A stretch of 64,000 nucleotides of DNA from Pseudomonas lini (GTDB taxonomy: Bacteria > Pseudomonadota > Gammaproteobacteria > Pseudomonadales > Pseudomonadaceae). The first letter of the stretch is position 1. Each line of letters starts with the position of its first letter. This document shows positions 27,953-37,400 of the stretch, piece by piece. Made by a program: the position numbers and the translations under genes. The DNA is taken from the NCBI RefSeq assembly GCF_001042905.1, contig NZ_JYLB01000005.1:1-64000 (forward strand), read 5' to 3'. Below the pieces are notes generated by a model. That model did no database searches and had not been told where the DNA came from. It saw only the letters and a list, made by a program, of their open reading frames with translations.

Positions 27953-30049
27953 ATGAACCTGCCGAGCCTGCGGGCAGACCTGCAGTTGTCGACGGCGGCC
28001 CCGGCCCTCGACGGGTCGCCGCGCTGGACCCTGGCCGATCCGGTGCGTGGGCGTTATTTCAAACTCGGTGCGGCGGCGATGCGCCTGCTGCGCCATTGGT
28101 CCCTGGGTGATCCGGAGCAAGTGCTGCGTGCCGCCAACCGCGAACCAGGGCTGCCGCTGGATGGTGTGGCGCTTGAGCAATTGCTGGAGTTTTTGCGCGG
28201 CCACGACCTGATCAGCGCCCTCGACCCGTCGCAGCGCGCCAGTTACAGCCTGAAGGCCGCGGCTCAGCGCCAGAGCCTATGGCAAATCCTGCTGCATCAA
28301 TACCTGTTTTTCCGGATCCCGCTGTGGCGCCCGGACGCCTTTCTCAATCGGGCTTGGCCGTGGCTGGAGCGTTTCGGCCCGCGTGCATTGCGCTATGGAT
28401 TGCCCGCGACGCTGGGGCTCGGGGTGTTTCTGGTCTCACGGGACTGGCAGCGGTTTATCGCGACCTTTCCGCACCTGTTCAGCCTCGGCGGTGCGCTGGC
28501 GTTTGGTGTGGCGCTGTTTTTCGCCAAGCTTTGCCACGAGTTCGGCCACGCCTTCATGGCCAAGCGCGCCGGTTGTCGGGTGCAGAGCATGGGCGTGGCG
28601 TTCATGGTGCTGCTGCCGATGTTTTACACGGACGTCAGCGACGCCTGGCGCGTCAATGATCGCCGTGCGCGGTTGCTGATCGGTGCCGGCGGGGTTCTGG
28701 CGGAACTGGTATTGGCGTGTATCGCGCTGCTCGCCTGGTCACTGCTGCCTGACGGCCCCGGGCGCACGGCGGCGTTCATGCTCGCCAGTGCGACCTGGAT
28801 CACCACGCTGGTGATCAACCTCAATCCTTTCATGCGTTTCGATGGCTACTTCTTGCTCAGTGATTTCTGGGAAGTAGACAACCTTCAAGGGCGGGCCTTT
28901 GCCTTGTGCCGCTGGCGGCTGCGCGAGTTTTTGTTTGGTTACGCTGCGCCGGCGCCGGAGCCGTGGTCGCCAAAGATGCAGCGGCGTTTGTTGATCTGGG
29001 GGTATGGCGCTTGGCTGTGGCGCGCGGCGTTGTTTTTCGGGATCGCGTTGGCGGTCTATCACCTGTTCTTCAAGGTGTTGGGGATTTTCCTGATGCTGGT
29101 GGAGCTGGTGTGGTTCATCTTTCTGCCGATCCTGAGCGAGTGGCGGCAATGGTGGAGCCGTCGCGAACAGGCGTATGCGCCTCGGGTACTGCTCAGCGGT
29201 CTGGCGTTGCTTGGGCTGTTGTTGCTGCTGGCGCTGCCATGGCGCAGCGCGGTGGAGTTGCCGACGATGCTTGAGGCCGGACGCGCCAGTGCCCTGCACG
29301 CGCCGGTGGCGGCGCGGGTCAAAACGGTGAATGTGCACGACGGCCAGATCGTCGCTCAGGGTGAGGTGCTGATCGAGCTGGAATCCCCGGATCTGGACTC
29401 ACGTCAGGCCATCGTCCGTCGCGAAATCCAGATCCAGCAGTTGCAGATGCGCCGTCAGGCCGGCCGCAGCGAAACCGCCGCCGATGCCGGTATCGTCGAA
29501 CAGCGCCTGGCCGAAGCCGTGGCTGAATATCGGGGCCTGGCTGCCCAGCGTGAACGTCTGCTGCTGCGCACGCCCCACGGCGGCAAGGTGCGCGATCTGT
29601 TGCCGCAGTTAACGGTCGGCCGCTGGCTTTCGACCAAAGATCCTTTGGCGCGGGTGGTCGAAGACGGCGCGCGGTTGCGCGGTTATCTGGCCGAAGCCGA
29701 ACTCTGGCGTGTCGCCCCGGGTGCCAGAGGGCGATTCATCGCCGATGATCCGATGCACCCGGCGATCAAAGTGCAATTGAGTGAAATCGATACCAATGGA
29801 GTGGCTTATGTCGATCAGGAAGCGCTGACTTCCGATCACCACGGGCCGATTGCCGTGCGGCGCGATCAGCATCAGCGCGCCGAGCCGGTGCAGGCGCAGT
29901 ACGGCGCGCGGTTGAGCATCCTCGAAAATACCCCGACGCCGATGCAGCCGTTGCGCGGCATTGTGGTATTGCAGGGCAGCGGCGAGTCGTTGCTGGGCGT
30001 TGCCTGGCGGCGCTTGGCGGCGTTGGGGGTCAGGGAAAGCGGCTTCTAA
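27953..30049 (+). CDS. M50 (site-2-protease-like) zinc metallopeptidase fused to PqqD-like and HlyD-like domains
   Basis: 698-residue polytopic membrane protein. Residues about 20-90 resemble a PqqD/peptide-recognition winged helix (VRGRYFKLGAAAMRLLRHWS, then LEQLLEFLRGHDLI). The membrane core has the zinc motif H195-E-F-G-H199 and the third ligand in NLNPFMRFDG (D297), so the peptidase looks active. After the last helices (to about 430) comes a periplasmic adaptor region (ALHAPVAARVKTVNVHDGQIVAQGEVLIELESPD) to the end. Such fusions occur near exported peptides or large proteins. Here it may bind and cut, or only thread, the substrate. It begins directly after the previous stop codon. Confidence 0.85.
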   Translation: MNLPSLRADLQLSTAAPALDGSPRWTLADPVRGRYFKLGAAAMRLLRHWSLGDPEQVLRAANREPGLPLDGVALEQLLEFLRGHDLISALDPSQRASYSLKAAAQRQSLWQILLHQYLFFRIPLWRPDAFLNRAWPWLERFGPRALRYGLPATLGLGVFLVSRDWQRFIATFPHLFSLGGALAFGVALFFAKLCHEFGHAFMAKRAGCRVQSMGVAFMVLLPMFYTDVSDAWRVNDRRARLLIGAGGVLAELVLACIALLAWSLLPDGPGRTAAFMLASATWITTLVINLNPFMRFDGYFLLSDFWEVDNLQGRAFALCRWRLREFLFGYAAPAPEPWSPKMQRRLLIWGYGAWLWRAALFFGIALAVYHLFFKVLGIFLMLVELVWFIFLPILSEWRQWWSRREQAYAPRVLLSGLALLGLLLLLALPWRSAVELPTMLEAGRASALHAPVAARVKTVNVHDGQIVAQGEVLIELESPDLDSRQAIVRREIQIQQLQMRRQAGRSETAADAGIVEQRLAEAVAEYRGLAAQRERLLLRTPHGGKVRDLLPQLTVGRWLSTKDPLARVVEDGARLRGYLAEAELWRVAPGARGRFIADDPMHPAIKVQLSEIDTNGVAYVDQEALTSDHHGPIAVRRDQHQRAEPVQAQYGARLSILENTPTPMQPLRGIVVLQGSGESLLGVAWRRLAALGVRESGF

Positions 30050-30075
30050 GGGTGAATAGCTAAGGGAGAACAACG

Positions 30076-30573
30076 ATGGCGAAAACCGATTCAGTGGCAG
30101 CGGACGGCTTGGTGGTCAGGCCTTCGCGGACCAGCGATGGGCCTTTTCTGCACAGCCTTTACCAAGCGGCGCGGCCGGATCTGCAATGGATCGACGGTGA
30201 GCAGGAGGTGGTTGAACAGGTGGTTGCCCAGCAGTTCAAAGTGCAGGAACAAGGGTTGGGGGAGAACTTCCCCAATGCCATGCATTACGTGATCGAGAAA
30301 CTCGACAGGGCCATTGGCGCACTGACCACCGACTTCGGCCCCAATGAAATTCGCGTGCTGTACCTGGCGTTTATCCCCCAGGCCCGAGGCAAGGGTTACG
30401 GTCGGACGGTGCTGCAAGGCGTGCAAAAAGCCGCGCAACAAATCCGCTGCCCGGTGGCGACGGTGGTCTGGGCCAACAACCCCCATGCACGCCAGCATTA
30501 TCTGGCGCTGGGGTTTCAAGTTGAAGAGCGCAACCCGGCGGCGGAGCGGTTGGTGTGGTATCCACAGGGTTGA
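30076..30573 (+). CDS. GNAT-family N-acetyltransferase
   Basis: 165-residue GNAT protein with acetyl-CoA-binding motif A (VLYLAFIPQARGKGYGRTVLQGV) and a C-terminal ARQHYLALGFQVEERN typical of the fold. The start ATG follows GGAGAAC 6 bp upstream. It is the last gene of the operon that begins at 25854 and is followed by a long hairpin repeat. It could acetylate the exported protein or a small molecule; the substrate cannot be read from the sequence. Confidence 0.87.
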   Translation: MAKTDSVAADGLVVRPSRTSDGPFLHSLYQAARPDLQWIDGEQEVVEQVVAQQFKVQEQGLGENFPNAMHYVIEKLDRAIGALTTDFGPNEIRVLYLAFIPQARGKGYGRTVLQGVQKAAQQIRCPVATVVWANNPHARQHYLALGFQVEERNPAAERLVWYPQG

Positions 30574-30589
30574 ACACACCACAATCCTG

Positions 30590-30669
30590 TGTAGGAGCTG
30601 CCGCAGGCTGCGATCTTTTGATCTTAAAAGAGCAAGATCAAAAGATCGCAGCCTGCGGCAGCTCCTACA
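30590..30669. repeat. Perfect 36-bp inverted repeat, 'GATCGCAGCC' REP family
   Basis: Arms at 30590-30625 and 30634-30669 are exact complements with an 8-bp loop. It lies between the convergent GNAT and DUF6916 genes and probably ends both transcripts. Confidence 0.85.
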
Positions 30670-30690
30670 TAAAGCGATCAGTGTCGCTCT

Positions 30691-31002
30691 TCAGTTGAAG
30701 GCGATGTAAAAGTACCCCAGTTGCGGATCACGCCCCATGGCCGGTACTCGCGAAACAAAAATATCTTCTACCTGGCCCAGCTCCGGCAACTCCAGCGCAC
30801 ACAAGCCATCGACAAAATCAGTGGGTTGCAGGCTGTTGAACTCGACGCTGAACGGCATGCGTTCGCTGTTTGGCATCTGTGAGCGGGGTGTTTCTGCAAG
30901 CGTGTCGATATGGATCGGCAATTCACTGCCATCGGGCAGCCGCAGCGTCTCGGTCTTGCCCAGCAGTGCCTGAAAGTGTTGGCTTTGAACCTGTTGCAGC
31001 AT
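30691..31002 (-). CDS. DUF6916-type small protein
   Basis: 103-residue protein of unknown function (MLQQVQSQHFQALLGKTETL, later FSVEFNSLQPTDFVDGLCAL and YFYIAFN at the end). The pattern fits the small beta-rich DUF6916 family that is found next to phage-tail-collar genes in proteobacteria. It has no signal peptide or membrane segment. It is downstream of, and probably co-transcribed with, the tail-collar gene. Assignment to the family is from memory, so moderate confidence. Confidence 0.7.
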   Translation of the reverse strand: MLQQVQSQHFQALLGKTETLRLPDGSELPIHIDTLAETPRSQMPNSERMPFSVEFNSLQPTDFVDGLCALELPELGQVEDIFVSRVPAMGRDPQLGYFYIAFN

Positions 31003-31056
31003 GGCATCACTCCATCAGCAAAAGTGGCCGGGGGATTTGAACCCCCGGCCAAACCC

Positions 31057-31644
31057 TCAGTTACGCGAAGGGAAAAGACCGTTCAGGGCGATGCTGAAGT
31101 TGAGCACCAGGAACGGGTTCATCACCTCCATGGGCAAGCCGTTGCCGGCAGACGAGATTTCCCCCGTTACCGTAGTGGCCACGCCCTTGAGCGGTACGGC
31201 CGCAGCACCTTGTTGATCGGAGTAAATACTCGCCGAGCCCGGCCCGCCTCCCGAGGCACCGATGTACGAGTTGGTCGCGGTCGGGTTGGTGACCGGGTTG
31301 CTCGCCGGGCTGGCCAGTTGCAGGGTGGTGGTGGCCGTGAGCCCGGACAAGGCGTGGGTGTGGTTGGGCAGGTTAGTAATGGTCGCGGTGACGTTCTCGG
31401 TCCCGGAGACTTCGCCGATGACGCGTGGGGTCAGGCCCAGGCCGTTGCCCATGGCGACCGGCATGCGACCTTGCAGGTTGGGCAGCATGAAACTGGTGGT
31501 GCCATTGCCTCCGAAATTGACTCCCAGCAGTGCGAAAACCGTGTTGTATTGCGCGATGCTCAGCGTCTGGCCGTTGCATAGGGCCCAGCCATTGGGCGCG
31601 AAGTTAAAGGCGAAAGGCTGGATAGTGCCGATGAATACTTCCAT
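31057..31644 (-). CDS. Phage tail-collar-domain protein (MdpB-like)
   Basis: 195-residue protein with the tail-collar fold seen in 'microcystin-dependent protein' homologues: MEVFIGTIQPFAFNFAPNGWALCNGQTLSI at the start, NFGGNGTTSFMLPNLQGRMP, then LPNHTHALSG, and MEVMNPFLVLNFSIALNGLFPSRN at the end. There are no other phage genes nearby, so it is not part of a prophage. Such genes commonly lie beside glycosyltransferase and GNAT genes. It is on the minus strand inside the candidate secretion cluster, divergent from the glycosyltransferase. Function unknown; a surface-fibre role is possible. Confidence 0.85.
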   Translation of the reverse strand: MEVFIGTIQPFAFNFAPNGWALCNGQTLSIAQYNTVFALLGVNFGGNGTTSFMLPNLQGRMPVAMGNGLGLTPRVIGEVSGTENVTATITNLPNHTHALSGLTATTTLQLASPASNPVTNPTATNSYIGASGGGPGSASIYSDQQGAAAVPLKGVATTVTGEISSAGNGLPMEVMNPFLVLNFSIALNGLFPSRN

Positions 31645-31890
31645 GATTCCTCATCCCTCAGGTTAGTGTCTGATACGTCACGTTGCAGGCCCGGTTATCC
31701 GGGCAGTTCGCGCTGATCAGCCGACTCCTTTCATCTCCGTGGCTGGGTCACGCCACGCCAAAGCGTAGACGCTGATCGGAATGATTGCCGGACGTCGTCC
31801 GTCGCAAGGCCAGCATCGACGTCGGGCTCGCGCCTGTCCTACAGTGCTCGTGAAGCTTCGGTTTTCAGTTGGCCGTTGCAAGGGGAGGTA

Positions 31891-33462
31891 ATGGAGGCGC
31901 GCAGAGAAACACCGCTGGGCGATACCCAGGACCCGCATGCGATGCCGGGCTCGTGGGCTACTGCCCGTCGCTTGCTTCGATGGGCGCGGGAGCATTGGTT
32001 ATTGTCGATCCTGGTATTGGCCACGCTGGTGCGTTTTTACCACCTGACGGCGGCAGCGATCTGGGGCGACGAAGGGTCCAGCCTGTTGCTGAGCCAGTAT
32101 TCCCTGGCCGGGATCTGGGAACATGCGGCTCATGATGTGCATCCACCCCTGTATTTCATGCTGCTGCACGGCTGGACCGGCCTTTTTGGAGACAGCATTT
32201 TTTCGATTCGCAGCCTGAGTGCGCTACCGGGGATTGCCACGGTGGGACTCGGCGTCTGGCTGGTGGACCTGCTCGCTACCCGCCGCGCCGCATTGATGGC
32301 CGGGGTTCTGCTGGCGCTGCTACCCACGGCGGTGCGTTACAGCCAGGAAGTGCGGATGTATTCGCTGCTGGGGCTGTGGCTGATCGGTGCCACGATCGCC
32401 CTGGTGTGTTGGATAAAACGGCCGCAACGCACACGCTATCTGGTGATTTACACCCTGCTGATGAGTGCAGCGTTCTACACCCATTACTTCACGGCGCTGT
32501 GCGTGCTCTGCCACTGGCTGTATCTGGGACTGATCCGCGTGCAATCAGGGTATCGATTGCGGCACATTCAGCGCTCTGGCTGGTGGCTGGCGAATGTGGC
32601 GATTGTGGCGTTGTACCTGCCGTGGCTGCCCAATCTGCTCGATCTTGTGCAGCACATGGATCAGCTCAAAGCCAATGGCGATGTGGGGTGGGAGGCGCCC
32701 GTCACGCTCGGCTCACTGCCTTCGATGATCTGGTCGTTCCTGATCCAGGACGATGGCGAGAACCTGCCCACGCTGGTTTTTATCGCATTGCCACTGGCGC
32801 TGCTGGCCTTGGCGGGCGTGGCGCTGGCGCGGGATCGCAGTGTTTTCCGTGGCAGTGCGCTGGCGGTGATCTACACCGTTCTCCCGGTGTTGCTGGTGTT
32901 TGTGGTGTCGTTCATATCGCCGGTGTTTATCGAGCGTTACCTGACCGCTTATGCCCTGGGCTTGCCGATGCTGGTGGCGCTGGCCATCGATCGCTTGTAC
33001 GCGGGCTCCAAGGTATTGGCGCTGGCCGTGCTGATGCTGTTTGTCGGCGTCGAACTGGTGGGCCTGAAGAACAACGCCACGGTGGATACCGACGATCAGA
33101 TCAGCGTCGTGGTCAACTACGTGAATCAGCACTTCTCCCCCGGCGACCGAATCGTCACCAGCGACATGCTCTGGTACCTGAGTTATGTCTATTACAACCG
33201 GACAGACGCCAAACCGTTGCTGTACACGCCGCCGTTGGCTGATGGCAGGTCGAGCCGGCCGAACGCTTACGGTTTTGGCACGTTGGTGACCAATGATGTT
33301 TACCTGGATAGCCTAGGCGGCTTACCTGAAGGCAATGGTCGGGTATGGCTGGTCGGTAGCGTCGATGGACCGGACGAGTTCGCGCCCTTGCCCGCAGGCT
33401 GGCAAAGCGTCAGCGAAACCCACGCGGGAGGCGCCGAGGCGCGCTTGTACGTGCTGAAGTAA
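31891..33462 (+). CDS. GT-C family (GT39/ArnT-like) membrane glycosyltransferase
   Basis: 523-residue membrane protein with about 10-12 helices. The first periplasmic loop has the catalytic acidic pair D-E in AAAIWGDEGSSLLL, as in protein-mannosyl and ArnT-type transferases that use lipid-linked sugars. HDVHPPLYFMLLHGW and YSQEVRMYSLLGLW are family landmarks. A soluble C-terminal domain of about 130 residues follows the last helix. ATG 31891 has AGGGGAGG just upstream; a TTG start at 31876 is possible. Its place before a sulfotransferase and the giant protein suggests it glycosylates an exported product; the acceptor is unknown. Confidence 0.85.
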   Translation: MEARRETPLGDTQDPHAMPGSWATARRLLRWAREHWLLSILVLATLVRFYHLTAAAIWGDEGSSLLLSQYSLAGIWEHAAHDVHPPLYFMLLHGWTGLFGDSIFSIRSLSALPGIATVGLGVWLVDLLATRRAALMAGVLLALLPTAVRYSQEVRMYSLLGLWLIGATIALVCWIKRPQRTRYLVIYTLLMSAAFYTHYFTALCVLCHWLYLGLIRVQSGYRLRHIQRSGWWLANVAIVALYLPWLPNLLDLVQHMDQLKANGDVGWEAPVTLGSLPSMIWSFLIQDDGENLPTLVFIALPLALLALAGVALARDRSVFRGSALAVIYTVLPVLLVFVVSFISPVFIERYLTAYALGLPMLVALAIDRLYAGSKVLALAVLMLFVGVELVGLKNNATVDTDDQISVVVNYVNQHFSPGDRIVTSDMLWYLSYVYYNRTDAKPLLYTPPLADGRSSRPNAYGFGTLVTNDVYLDSLGGLPEGNGRVWLVGSVDGPDEFAPLPAGWQSVSETHAGGAEARLYVLK

Positions 33463-33620
33463 CCCCGGGTTTCAAGGCTTAAACGATTCATCTTTCAGGT
33501 CGCTATATCAATCGTCTTCTCCAGTCGATTTAGCTCCGATTTGATATCAAAGCACCACTAGTCGCAACACCATTCATGGTCTACGCTCGTCATACAAAAG
33601 GACTTTTGGCGGGTGAATGG

Positions 33621-34457
33621 ATGCAGCACTTTCACTTTATTTCCGGCTTGCCGCGCTCAGGCTCGACCCTGCTTTCTGCCATTCTTTTGCAGAACCCGCG
33701 CTTTCATGCCGGCATGACCAGCCCCGTGGGTGCGCTCTTTTCCGGTGTTCTGGAACAATGCAGCGCCGGCAGTGAATTCGGTGCGGTAATCGATACCGAC
33801 CTGCGTCGCCGTCTATTGCGCGGCTTGTTCGATTCTTTCTACGCCGACAAGGCCGACAAACCGGTGGTGTTCGACACGAACCGCCTGTGGAGTTCGCGCC
33901 TGCCGGCGATCAGCGATCTGTTCCCTCAAGCCAAGATCATTGCCTGCGTGCGCAATGTCGCTTGGGTCATGGACAGTATCGAGCGCCTGTACCGCGCCAA
34001 CCCCTTCGAAAACACCAAGCTGTTCGGCGATGCGGTCGAGCGCAACACGGTCTATAGCCGCTGCGAAACCCTTGCCCAGCGTAATCGGCTGGTGGGGTTT
34101 TCCTGGGCCGCCCTCAAGGAAGCCTACTACGGCGAACACGCCGACTCGTTGCTGATCATCGATTACGACCTTTTGAGCCAGGCGCCGGAGCGGGTGATGC
34201 GGCTGGTCTACGATTTCATCGGCGAACCCTGGTTCGAACATGATTTCGATCATTTGGCCTACGACGCACCGGAATTCGATCAGGCCCTCGGCCTCTCGGG
34301 GCTGCATAAGGTGAAGGCCAAGGTTCAATTGCAATCCAGGCGGACGATCCTGCCGCCGGACTTGTTCAAGCAGTACGCCGAGTTGTCCTTCTGGCTCGAT
34401 GGCTCAGCCAGCGCCGCCAATGTCATTCGTATGAAAGCCGACGCCGCGATCAGTTGA
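33621..34457 (+). CDS. Sulfotransferase family protein 1
   Basis: 278-residue PAPS-dependent sulfotransferase-like protein. The PAPS 5'-phosphosulfate loop is clear near the start (FISGLPRSGSTLLSAIL, residues 6-22), and KIIACVRNVAWVMDSIERLYR fits the 3'-phosphate-binding segment. ATG 33621 is chosen so that the P-loop sits near the N-terminus; ATG 33576 would add 15 residues. It lies just before the giant gene; their ends are separated by a hairpin. With the APS kinase downstream it suggests sulfation of a cluster product. Confidence 0.85.
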   Translation: MQHFHFISGLPRSGSTLLSAILLQNPRFHAGMTSPVGALFSGVLEQCSAGSEFGAVIDTDLRRRLLRGLFDSFYADKADKPVVFDTNRLWSSRLPAISDLFPQAKIIACVRNVAWVMDSIERLYRANPFENTKLFGDAVERNTVYSRCETLAQRNRLVGFSWAALKEAYYGEHADSLLIIDYDLLSQAPERVMRLVYDFIGEPWFEHDFDHLAYDAPEFDQALGLSGLHKVKAKVQLQSRRTILPPDLFKQYAELSFWLDGSASAANVIRMKADAAIS

Positions 34458-34469
34458 TCGCGGCGTTTT
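34442..34469 (+). terminator. Hairpin plus T-run between sulfotransferase and giant gene
   Basis: CGCCGCGATC-AGTT-GATCGCGGCG followed by TTTT: a perfect 10-bp stem that contains the sulfotransferase stop codon and ends 5 bp before the ATG at 34475. It looks like a Rho-independent terminator or attenuator. Confidence 0.65.
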
Positions 34470-34474
34470 CATTG

Positions 34475-37400
34475 ATGCGTCAGAAAGTTCGAGTCCGGGT
34501 GAGCAGCATGTGGTGGAGCAAAGGCAAGTCGCGGGTTACCGAAGGCGCACGAGCGCTGGCCTCGCCAATGATCATGTCCCTGGAACCACGCATGCTGTTC
34601 GACGGTGCGGTGGCCGCGACGGTTGCCGACACCGCCCAGGCTGACAGCCATGCCACCGCCGAGGCGGTCAAGGCGCCGACGGCCGACCAGCCGGTCGCCA
34701 GCAAAGACACCCACGGCCAGGCCGATGCCACACCGGCGCCAGCACCCGCTGCGGTGCCGGGGCAGAGCGTGGTGTTCGTCGATTCGCGGGTCAAAGACGC
34801 CGCCAGCCTGCTTCAGGGTGTCGCGCCCGGTACTCAGGTGATTCAACTGGATGCCAGCAAAGATGGCTTGCAGCAAATTGCCGACTATCTGGACACCCAT
34901 CAGGGCATCAGCTCAGTGCAGATCATTGCCCACGGCAACGCGGGCGATCTGTGGCTGGGCGATAGTTATCTGTCGGCTGACAACGTCGCGGCCCGCAGCG
35001 CAGTGCTGACGGATATCGGCAAGGACATGAACGTCGGCGGCGACATCTTGATCTACGGCTGCTACACCGCCGAAGGTGAGCGTGGCTTGAGTTTTGTCGA
35101 CTCGCTGGCTCAATTGACCGGCCGCGATGTGGCGGCTTCCAGTAATCGCACCGGGATCGGTGGCGACTGGAATCTGGAAATTGCCACCGGCAACATCGAA
35201 AGCGCCAACGTCCTCTCGACCACGGCCATGAGCGAGTATCAGTGGGGGCTGGCCACCTGGACCGCCACCAACAACGCCAACACGGGCGTCGGCTCACTGC
35301 GTGCGGCCATCGCCTCGGCGCAGAACGGCGATATCGTCACCTTTAACAGCAGCATGACGGTGCAGCTGACGTCCGAACTGCTGATCAACAAGAACATCAC
35401 CGTTGATGGCGACTTGAACAACGACGGCGCGGCTGACGTGATTCTCGATGGTCAGTACAGGACCCGAGTGATTGAGGTGGCGTCCGGCAGCATCGTGACA
35501 CTCGATGGCCTGGTGATCACCCGTGGCCTGGTGTCGGGCACGGGCGGCAACGGTGGCTACGGTGCCTCGGGCGCGATGGCCGGGGGGATTTTCAACGCAG
35601 GGATTCTGACCCTGAACAACGTTACCGTGACCTCCAACGGCGCTTCCGGTGGCGGTGGCGGCGGTGGTGTCACCGGCGCTTTTTACGGCGGTGGCGGTGG
35701 CGGCGGCGGCGGTTTGGGCGGCCAGGGCGGCGGGCATGGCGGTTCGGCAGGGCCGGGTACCGGCACGTTGGGTGGTGGTGCGGGCGGCGGCGGCGCCGGT
35801 GGTTATGGCGGCGGTTATGACGCGACCCACATGGGCGGTCGCGGCGGTACCACCACTGGCGGGGCGGGCGGGGTGGGCGTTTCCTATTACAGCAACGGCG
35901 GTAACGGTGCGACGGCCAGCAATGGCACGATTTCCATTGGCGGCGGTGGCGGCGGGGCCGGTTGGGACAAGGTGGGTGGCGCTGGCGGCAACGCGGTGGG
36001 CGGGATCTACAACGCTAGCAGCGGCACCATCACCATCGTCGGCACGTCGACCATCAGCAACAACATCGGCGCCGGTGGCGGCGGTGGCGGTGGCGGTGGC
36101 CAGGGCAGCAATGCCAGCAATGGTGGCGAGGGCGGCCGGGGCGTCGGTGCGATCTGGAACAAAGGCACATTGTTGATCACGGCAGCCAACTTCGCCGCCC
36201 TGGCCGGTAATGCCGCGGCCAGTGGTGCCGGTGGCACTGCGCAGGGCGGGGGGGCAACCGGCACCTCGCCGACCTCCGCCGCGACAATCTATAACGATGG
36301 CGGTGTACTCAACACCGCGTATTCGCCGCCGCCGACCGCGACCATTGTGGTCGCTGATACCACACTGAGCATCGGCGAAACGTCCTTGGTGACGATCACA
36401 TTCTCCGAGGCTGTGACCGGTCTCACCAATGCGGATCTGACCATCGCCAACGGTACGTTGACGGCAGTGAGCAGCGGCGATGGCGGCATCACCTGGACAG
36501 CAACGTTCACGCCGACCGCCAGTCTTTCCGATACCACCAACGTCATTACCCTGGACAACACCGGGGTGATCAACGGTCTGGGCACTGCCGGCGTCGGTAC
36601 GACCAACTCCAATAACTATGTCGTCGATACGGCGCGGCCAACCGCCAGCATCGTGTTCACCGACACGGCGCTCAGGGCCGGTGAAACATCGCTGGTGACC
36701 ATCACCTTCAACGAAGCAGTCACCGGTCTCACCAATGCCGACCTGACGATTGCCAACGGCACGTTGACTGCCGTGAGCAGCAGCGATGGCGGCATCACCT
36801 GGACGGGGACCTTCACCCCGACCGCCAGCATCACCGATGCGACCAACCTGATTACCCTGGACAACACTGGGGTCAGCGACCTGGCAGGTAACGCCGGCAG
36901 TGGCACCACCGACTCGAACAACTACGCCATCGATACCGTGCGGCCAACGGCAACCATCGTGGTGACGGACACCGCGCTGAGAATCGGCGAAACCTCTCTG
37001 GTAACGATCACCTTCTCCGAAGCGGTGAGCGGTTTCACCAACGCCGACCTGACCATTACCAATGGCACGTTGACCTCGGTGAGCAGCAGCGACGGCGGCA
37101 TCACCTGGACCGCCACGTTCACCCCGAACGCGAGCATCAATGACACGACCAACCTGATCACCCTGAACAACACCGGGGTCAGCGACCTGGCGGGCAACGC
37201 TGGCAGCGGCACCACTGATTCCAACAACTATGCCATCGATACCGTGCGCCCAACGGCCACCATCGTGGTCGCGGACACGGCGCTGAGAATCGGCGAAACC
37301 TCTCTGGTCACGATCACCTTCAGTGAAGCGGTCAGCGGTTTCACCAATGCGGACCTGACCATCACCAACGGCACGTTGACCGCGGTGAGCAGCAGCGACG

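Noticed and set aside
31057..31644. Possible prophage because of the tail-collar domain.
   Set aside because: No capsid, terminase, integrase or lysis genes nearby; such collar genes often occur alone.
35640..36150. Glycine-rich tract in the giant protein considered as a frameshift or assembly error.
   Set aside because: The frame stays open and joins two beta-helix-like parts with matching motifs on both sides (GGIFNAGILTLNNVTV and GGIYNASSGTITIVG).
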